Assembly: GCF_002931555.1 (NCBI RefSeq) | Contig: NZ_PSTZ01000005.1 | Span: 62,001-126,000, forward strand | DNA from: Pseudoclavibacter sp. RFBB5 | GTDB taxonomy: Bacteria > Actinomycetota > Actinomycetes > Actinomycetales > Microbacteriaceae | Reading direction: 5' to 3' | DNA length: 64,000 nt | Part shown: in pieces, positions 59,236-64,000 of the stretch | Layout: every line of letters begins with the position of its first letter | How positions within the stretch are numbered: the stretch's first letter is position 1 | The notes under the pieces: generated by a model | What the model saw: only the letters and a program-made list of their open reading frames with translations | The model's database searches: none | What the model was told of the DNA's origin: nothing | Made by a program: the position numbers and the translations under genes

Positions 59236-60377
59236 GCGTGCTGTCCTGCCAGGTCGTGTCGGTGGGAATCGGTGATGTCGTACAGCGAGGTCTCGTTGTT
59301 CTCGCCGACAAACTGGTTGCCGAGCGCCATGGAGCGGGTGTCCGCGAAGCGCTGAGAACGGTCTTGGCATCGGTCGGTGAAGGGGCGCTCGAGGCGTTCC
59401 CAGGTCTCCAACGCGCCCGCCAGTTCGGCGGAGGATGCGACATCGGCAGCCTCCGCGAGCGTGTACGCGTTGACCATCGCGCACCCGGCGCCCTGGGCGA
59501 GTGCTGGACACATGGCGTGCGCCGCGTCACCGACGACGGCCACACGGTCACTCGTCCACCGGTCGAGGCGTGTCGTCTGGTAGCCGTAGTAGCGCCCCGG
59601 GGTGTTGGCGGCGTCCCGAAGCACCGGTGCGAGCTGCGGGAAGATGCTCGTCCATAGATCCAGGTCGATCGGGACGCGTGAGCCGTCGGCGTCGGCGGCC
59701 GGCGACATCAGCGCGATGTACAGCTCGTCGTCGTTCGCAGGAACGTAGAGGACGCGCAGGGTGCGCGGCTCCGAATTCCAGAAGTCGATGACGTTGTCCC
59801 ATTCGGTGTCTGGCTCGAGCTCGAGGAGCTCCGCCTTGCGGCGTGGCACGAGGAACCTCGTGATGCCGTCGCGGGAGCGCTCGCGGGAGAAGGAGAAGCC
59901 CATGGAGTCGCGCACGGCGGACCCCACACCGTCTGCGCCGATGATGAGGTCGGCCTGCGCCTGCTCGCCGCCGTCGAAAGTGATCGTGCCGTCTCCGGTC
60001 GCGGCCGTGACCTTCGAGTTGGCGACGACCTCGACTCCGGCCTCGCGTGCGGCGGTCAGCAGGGTGCCGTAGAGGTGCGCTCGGGTCATCGTGCGCCACC
60101 GGAACCCCTCGATGGGCTCCGCGGAGACGCTCACGTTATTGGAGCGAGTCTCGTAGAACGGCGGGGTCATCGAGTTGGCGAACAGGTCGGGGAGCGCCCC
60201 CAGCGCTTCGATGACCTTCAGGCTGTTCTCCCAGAGCACGATGCCTGCACCTTCGGTGCGCAGCTCAGCATTCTTCTCGTGCACACGCACGCTCCAGCCG
60301 CGCTGGGCGAGTGCGGTGGCGGCGACGAGGCCCGCGAACCCTGCGCCGGAGATCTCGGCGCGTCGTTGGGTGGTCAT
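59232..60377 (-). CDS. FAD monooxygenase, probable 2-methyl-3-hydroxypyridine-5-carboxylate oxygenase (MHPCO)
   Basis: A protein of 381 residues of the p-hydroxybenzoate-hydroxylase-type flavin monooxygenases. The FAD motif GAGFAG is at residues 11-16, followed by HEKNAELRTEGAGIVLWENSLKVIEALGAL, TPPFYETRSNN, the DG motif ADLIIGADGVGSAVRDSMGF, and VGDAAHAMCPALAQGAGCAMVNA near 275-300. Those blocks, notably the last, match my memory of M. loti MHPCO almost residue for residue. MHPCO uses NADH and O2 to hydroxylate and open the pyridine ring, giving AAMS. ATG 60377 follows AGGAG. Best-supported member of the pathway. Confidence 0.9.
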   Translation of the reverse strand: MTTQRRAEISGAGFAGLVAATALAQRGWSVRVHEKNAELRTEGAGIVLWENSLKVIEALGALPDLFANSMTPPFYETRSNNVSVSAEPIEGFRWRTMTRAHLYGTLLTAAREAGVEVVANSKVTAATGDGTITFDGGEQAQADLIIGADGVGSAVRDSMGFSFSRERSRDGITRFLVPRRKAELLELEPDTEWDNVIDFWNSEPRTLRVLYVPANDDELYIALMSPAADADGSRVPIDLDLWTSIFPQLAPVLRDAANTPGRYYGYQTTRLDRWTSDRVAVVGDAAHAMCPALAQGAGCAMVNAYTLAEAADVASSAELAGALETWERLERPFTDRCQDRSQRFADTRSMALGNQFVGENNETSLYDITDSHRHDLAGQHA

Positions 60378-60419
60378 AAGTTCTCCTGGTCGTTGCGTTC
60401 GGTCGTCGGCAGCACGGGT

Positions 60420-61478
60420 CTACTTACCCGACGCGGCGTTGACGAAGGTGCTGTCCTGCACGTCGCTGGTTGATGGTGAGGTGGTGATGACCTGCTGCTC
60501 CGCGAGCATGTCGATGAGGCTCTGCCACTTCTCGTCGGTCATGGTGCCGAGGCCGTTGGCGTCGGTGTCGGCGCTGGTGAACGAGGCGTCGATGTTGGCC
60601 TGAATCTGCTTCTCGTAGAGGTCGACGTTGCCGGCGAGCTGCGGCGAGGAATCGGCGAGGATCTGCGCGGCCTCAGCCGGGTTATCGATCACGTACTGGA
60701 GTCCGCGGGCGTAGGCGTTCATGAAGCGCTGCACGAGCTCCGGGTCGTTCTCGATCATCTCGTCGCTCGCGAAGACACCCGTGCCGTACGTGTCGTAGCC
60801 CCATTCGGAGCCGGGGAGGATGCTCAGCGACCCTTCGCCGCCTGCGGCCTCTTCGAGGATCGTGACTTCAGCATCCAGGTAACACGGCACCGTGTCGACC
60901 TGCTCGGTGATGAGGTAGTTCTCGTACGGCGGTTGCACCGTGAGCTCGGTGAGGGCGTCTGGGGCGATGCCGTTGCCGGCGAGCAGCGCCTTGTAGAACA
61001 CGTACGTCGAACCGGAGGACTGGACGCCGACGGTGAGGCCTTCGAGATCGGCCGGGGTTTCGAGCGTGTGGCGGTCTGCGACCGTGCACATGGCGAGGGG
61101 CGAGACCTGGTTGACGGCGGCGAGGGCCTTCACGGGCACATCCTGCGACCTGGCGACTGCGAGGGTCGGCAGGTCCGCCATCCCGAAGTCACCCGATCCG
61201 GAACCGACGAGGCGGAGGGTTTCGCCTGAGCTCTTTCCCGTGAGGATGTCTTCCACTTCGATGCCCTCTTCGGCGAAGAAGCCGAGTTCGTCGGCGACGA
61301 AGAAGACCGAGTGGATGCCGCGTGGCTGAAAGTCGAGCTGGATCGTGACGGGATCGAGTTCGCCTTCCGCGCCGCCGGTTGCGGCGGGGGCATCCGTGGA
61401 TGCGCAGGCGGTGAGAGCGGCGATGCTAGCCCCGAGGGTGAGGGCGACGCCGAGCTTCAGGGGGACGGATTTGGGCAT
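60420..61478 (-). CDS. ABC transporter substrate-binding lipoprotein, NMT1/TauA type
   Basis: A protein of 352 residues. Lipoprotein signal with lipobox LTAC near residues 22-25. The mature domain has the NMT1/THI5-like start VTIQLDFQPRGIHSVFFVADELGFFAEEGIEVE, then GDFGMADLPTLAVARSQDVPVKALAAV, GVQSSGSTYVFYKALLAGNGI and ENDPELVQRFMNAYARGLQYVIDNP. The family binds thiamine-precursor pyrimidines, taurine, nitrate and similar ligands, so a pyridine derivative is plausible. It is the third gene of the minus-strand operon, ahead of the monooxygenase. Confidence 0.88.
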   Translation of the reverse strand: MPKSVPLKLGVALTLGASIAALTACASTDAPAATGGAEGELDPVTIQLDFQPRGIHSVFFVADELGFFAEEGIEVEDILTGKSSGETLRLVGSGSGDFGMADLPTLAVARSQDVPVKALAAVNQVSPLAMCTVADRHTLETPADLEGLTVGVQSSGSTYVFYKALLAGNGIAPDALTELTVQPPYENYLITEQVDTVPCYLDAEVTILEEAAGGEGSLSILPGSEWGYDTYGTGVFASDEMIENDPELVQRFMNAYARGLQYVIDNPAEAAQILADSSPQLAGNVDLYEKQIQANIDASFTSADTDANGLGTMTDEKWQSLIDMLAEQQVITTSPSTSDVQDSTFVNAASGK

Positions 61479-61555
61479 GACAATCTCCAGGTTGGGTGAG
61501 GCGGAGCAGAGGGTGGAGGCGTGCGGAGGGGAACCAACGGTTGCCCGCGTGTGGG

Positions 61556-62392
61556 TCAGCGCTCGTCGATGGTGATGTGTGGGAAGCGCTTCGATGCGAG
61601 GTACTCGGCGAGGCCGACGAGGTAGTAGAACGCGAGGCCAAGCAGTGACACGACGATGAGAGCGGCGAACATGAGTGCCGTGTCGAGCTGCGTCGAGGCG
61701 AATTGGATGAGGTACCCGAGCCCGTTCTGCGAGCCCGCGAACTCGGCCACGACGGCACCGATGACGGCAAGCGTGATGGCGATGCGCATCCCGGTGAAGA
61801 GGTAGGGGAGCGAGTTCGGGACCTGCACCCGGGTCATGATCTGGTTGCGCGTTGAGCCGACGGAGCGCATGAGGAGGATGAGGTCGTCGTCGGTGCGCTT
61901 GAGGCCGAGCACCATGTTGATGGTGATGGGGAAGAAGGCCATGACGACGATGAGCACGAGCTTCGGGGTCATGCTGTAGCCGAACCAGAGGATGAAGATG
62001 GGGGCGAGTGCGACTTTCGGCACGACCTGGAAGAGCACGATCAGCGGGTAGACGGCGCGCTCGATCCAGGCGTAGCGGACGACGACGAGGGCGATGGCGA
62101 TGCCCACGATGATGCTGATGAGGAAGCCCCAGAGCACTTCTTGGGTCGTGATCCAGGTTGCCTCGAGCAGCATCTCGGAGGACGTGAAGAGGGTGGTCGC
62201 GATGTCGGAGGGCTTCGCGATGATGAAGCTCGAGACGCCGAAGACGATGACCGCGATCTCCCAGAGGGCGATGACGGCGACGCTCAGCAGTAGGGGCGGC
62301 CAGAGCTTCGACCAGATGCGGCGTGCGGCGGCGGCTCGCAGCGCTTGCGGGGAGGGCTGGTCGAGGGGGAGGAGCAGGGCGGAGGTGGCCAT
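61556..62392 (-). CDS. ABC transporter permease, SsuC/TauC/ThiX type
   Basis: A protein of 278 residues with about six membrane segments. The conserved EAA-type loop is FFPITINMVLGLKRTDDDLILLMRSVGSTRNQIMTRVQVPNSLPYLFTGMRIA (about residues 150-205), and WGFLISIIVGIAIALVVVRY is an early helix. It belongs to the NitT/TauT branch. ATG 62392 is used; GTG 62398, overlapping the ATPase stop (GTGA), is equally possible. It sits between the ATPase and binding-protein genes in the operon. Confidence 0.9.
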   Translation of the reverse strand: MATSALLLPLDQPSPQALRAAAARRIWSKLWPPLLLSVAVIALWEIAVIVFGVSSFIIAKPSDIATTLFTSSEMLLEATWITTQEVLWGFLISIIVGIAIALVVVRYAWIERAVYPLIVLFQVVPKVALAPIFILWFGYSMTPKLVLIVVMAFFPITINMVLGLKRTDDDLILLMRSVGSTRNQIMTRVQVPNSLPYLFTGMRIAITLAVIGAVVAEFAGSQNGLGYLIQFASTQLDTALMFAALIVVSLLGLAFYYLVGLAEYLASKRFPHITIDER

Positions 62393-62394
62393 GG

Positions 62395-63180
62395 TCACGC
62401 TGCCTTCTCTGTGCGGGGGTGGAGTTCGTCGCGGAGGCGCGCGGCGTGCGCGGCGTGTTCGAGACCGCCGACGACGCGCTCGTCGCGGGGCCTGGCGAGC
62501 TCGATGTCGAGGCTGTCGATCACGCGGCCAGGGTTGGCTCCCATGACGTGGATCGTGTCGGAGAGGTAGAGGGCTTCGGAGATCGAGTGGGTGACGAAGA
62601 TGATGGTCTTGCCGGTGGCTTCCCAGATGTTCGCGAGGTGCTCGTTCATGGTGTCGCGGGTGATGGCGTCGAGGGCGCCGAAGGGTTCGTCCATGAGGAG
62701 GATGCTCGGTTCCATGGCCAGGGCGCGGGCGATGGAGACGCGCTGGGCCATGCCGCCGGACAGTTCGTGGGGGAGGCGGTTGGCTGCGTGGGTGAGGCCT
62801 ACGGTTTCGAGCGCGAGGTCTGCCGCCGACGCGGCGCTCTTCTTGCTGTTCCTGGCGATTTCGTGGAGGAGCATCACGTTCTGGCGGGCCGTCTTCCATG
62901 GCAGGAGCGCGGGCCGCTGCAGGACGAGGCCGATCTGACGCTGGCGAACGGCCTCGCGGGCGGGGACGCCGCCGATGAGCACTTCGCCTGAGGTCGGCTC
63001 GAGGATTCCGCCGAGGATCTTGAGGAGTGTGCTCTTGCCGCAACCGGAGGGGCCGAGGAGCGTGACGAAGCTCCCAGGCGCCACATCGAGGGACAAGTTC
63101 TGGAGCACGTTGGCACGGGTTCCCGTGCGGCTCACGAACGTCATCTCGACGTCGGTGGCGGTGATTCCGGCTGAACCCAT
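62395..63180 (-). CDS. ABC transporter ATP-binding protein, NitT/TauT type
   Basis: A protein of 261 residues. Walker A GPSGCGKST (about 43-51), Q-loop LVLQRPALLPWKTARQNV, signature LSGGMAQRVSIARAL, Walker B ILLMDEPFGALDAITRD and the switch His IFVTHSISEALYLSD are intact. The DEPFGALDAITR block is typical of SsuB/TauB-like proteins. It is the first gene of the B6-type operon, so import is the first function expressed. No other gene lies on this strand until the MerR-like gene at the window edge. Confidence 0.92.
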   Translation of the reverse strand: MGSAGITATDVEMTFVSRTGTRANVLQNLSLDVAPGSFVTLLGPSGCGKSTLLKILGGILEPTSGEVLIGGVPAREAVRQRQIGLVLQRPALLPWKTARQNVMLLHEIARNSKKSAASAADLALETVGLTHAANRLPHELSGGMAQRVSIARALAMEPSILLMDEPFGALDAITRDTMNEHLANIWEATGKTIIFVTHSISEALYLSDTIHVMGANPGRVIDSLDIELARPRDERVVGGLEHAAHAARLRDELHPRTEKAA

Positions 63181-63420
63181 CGGCGCATCCTTTCTCAGAG
63201 GGTGGATGAATCTTCTTAGTGGTGAAGACTCGTCCTGTCTCGAGGCGGGGCCTAGCGAACGAAGGGGTTTTCTCAGCGAGTTAATCGTTCTGTAACCGTT
63301 GGTAACGCGAGCGGTCGCAATTGGGCGCCGCGCGTTTCAGGCAGATGTCCCGAAAAGCGGCGAGATTTCTCAGCACACGATAGGTCTCAGACAGATGCTG
63401 GAGCGGGTCGCGGGGTGGAA
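63181..63420. promoter_or_regulatory. upstream region of the B6-type operon
   Basis: This 240-base gap holds no gene. It is less GC-rich than its surroundings. A direct repeat of GTAAC with ten-base spacing (GTAACCGTTGGTAAC near 63291-63305) and several TTCTTAG-type AT-rich steps near the operon start mark a likely promoter and operator zone. No match to a named consensus can be asserted. Confidence 0.35.
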
Positions 63421-64000
63421 TTAGGCCGTCTGCCCCGCATCCAGCCGCTCGCTGACTATGGTCAGTGCCCGCACCTGCGTCGGGTTGAGCATTGACTCGG
63501 AGTACTCGTCGAAGAGGCCAACCGCGTCGGTGAGGTCGAGCTCGGGCGCATCCGCTCGCAGCGATCCGACGACCTGCGCAAACGTCGCGACGAACCGCTC
63601 GATGAAGCTGTCGAACGCCCGCTCGTTCGTCTCCTCGCCCAGTTCGTGGAACTCTGCGGTGATCTCGATGATCTGCGGCACGAGTACCGGGTCGCTGAGC
63701 TGTTCGTAGAACCCCACCAAGTGAGGCATGCCCTCCTCCCCAACGAGGTGCGCGAGGAGAACGGTCTGGTCTCGGTCCATCTGCTCGAGCTCGGGAGAGA
63801 GGTGGCCCGCGAGGGTGCTCATGTAGGCGGCGAGCTCCGGTGGGAGGTCGGGCGCCGTGGGCAGATTTCGCAGCTTGGCGATGAGCGCGCGCTGGGCGGT
63901 GAGCCGCTCGATCTGCGCGGCGAGCTCGGCGTCGAGCCTGTCGAGCAGCTCGGGAGCTTCCGGGCTCGCCTCATCGAGGAAGCGCGGCATCTCGTCCAGG
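63421..64000 (-). CDS. MerR-family regulator, N-terminus beyond the window
   Basis: The frame is open from the right edge to the stop at 63421. The visible start LDEMPRFLDEASPEAPELLDRLDAELAAQIERLTAQRALIAKLR fits the end of a MerR helix-turn-helix (…IxxFL) and its antiparallel dimerisation coiled coil. The following ~140 residues form a helical effector domain without recognised motifs. An internal Met at 63990 could be mistaken for the start, but the frame continues upstream in the same style. Possible link to the operon at 54.8-63.2 kb is unproven. Confidence 0.65.
   Translation of the reverse strand, partial: LDEMPRFLDEASPEAPELLDRLDAELAAQIERLTAQRALIAKLRNLPTAPDLPPELAAYMSTLAGHLSPELEQMDRDQTVLLAHLVGEEGMPHLVGFYEQLSDPVLVPQIIEITAEFHELGEETNERAFDSFIERFVATFAQVVGSLRADAPELDLTDAVGLFDEYSESMLNPTQVRALTIVSERLDAGQTA

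Noticed and set aside
63421-63990. Complete 189-residue gene starting at the Met at 63990
   Set aside because: The frame continues to the window edge in the style of a MerR protein, so it is treated as truncated.

Overview
The window is GC-rich DNA from a high-GC actinobacterium. Several features point to Microbacteriaceae or a close relative: actinobacterial families (PucR/CdaR regulators, a 13E12-type HNH protein, a siderophore-interacting protein, a class F sortase), frequent GTG/TTG starts, ATGA/GTGA gene overlaps, and short or absent leaders behind TAGGCT-like -10 boxes. The genus cannot be fixed from sequence reading alone. There is no rRNA operon, prophage or CRISPR array; one tRNA (Gln, CTG) was found.

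Layout. 1-9.2 kb: a polyamine/GABA catabolic block (PucR regulator divergent from gabT; TetR regulator divergent from a putrescine-oxidase-like flavoprotein, a universal stress protein and an APC permease). 9.3-13.2 kb: an LCP cell-wall protein, a second copy of the APC permease, and an FAH-family hydrolase. 13.4-18.4 kb: a siderophore-iron uptake operon (SIP, two permeases, ATPase, binding lipoprotein) behind a DtxR/IdeR-like box. 18.6-24.6 kb: double-GNAT protein, gltX, a duplicated palindromic repeat, a thioredoxin-reductase-like flavoprotein, an APC permease and tRNA-Gln. 24.6-31.6 kb: NERD-like protein, ATP-grasp enzyme, small secreted protein, PAP2 phosphatase, PEBP protein, BCCT transporter (apparently frameshifted at its 3' end) and a RidA protein. 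31.8-37.7 kb: an ABC importer operon with an inositol-monophosphatase-family enzyme and a GntR/UTRA regulator. 37.7-47.1 kb: hydrolase, TerC/DUF475-like membrane protein, small membrane proteins, SDR enzyme, and an M20 peptidase with an MHS-type transporter divergent from a CdaR/PucR regulator. 47.1-49.7 kb: a 13E12/HNH gene in a patch of three unrelated tandem-repeat families. 49.8-54.8 kb: ECF sigma/anti-sigma pair divergent from a CHRD surface protein and class F sortase, then a second ECF sigma factor and a lipoprotein.

The most notable region is 54.8-63.2 kb, a single minus-strand operon. It encodes homologues of four consecutive late enzymes of vitamin B6 (pyridoxine) degradation as characterised in Mesorhizobium loti: FHMPC 5-dehydrogenase, HMPDC 4-decarboxylase (class II aldolase family), the ring-opening MHPC oxygenase, and 2-(acetamidomethylene)succinate hydrolase. 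With them are a DUF1185/AA_synth protein of unassigned role, an NMT1/TauT-type ABC importer, a PEBP-like protein and an IclR regulator. The upper-pathway enzymes are not in the window. The predicted end product, succinic semialdehyde, is also the product of the GabT reaction encoded at the other end of the window.
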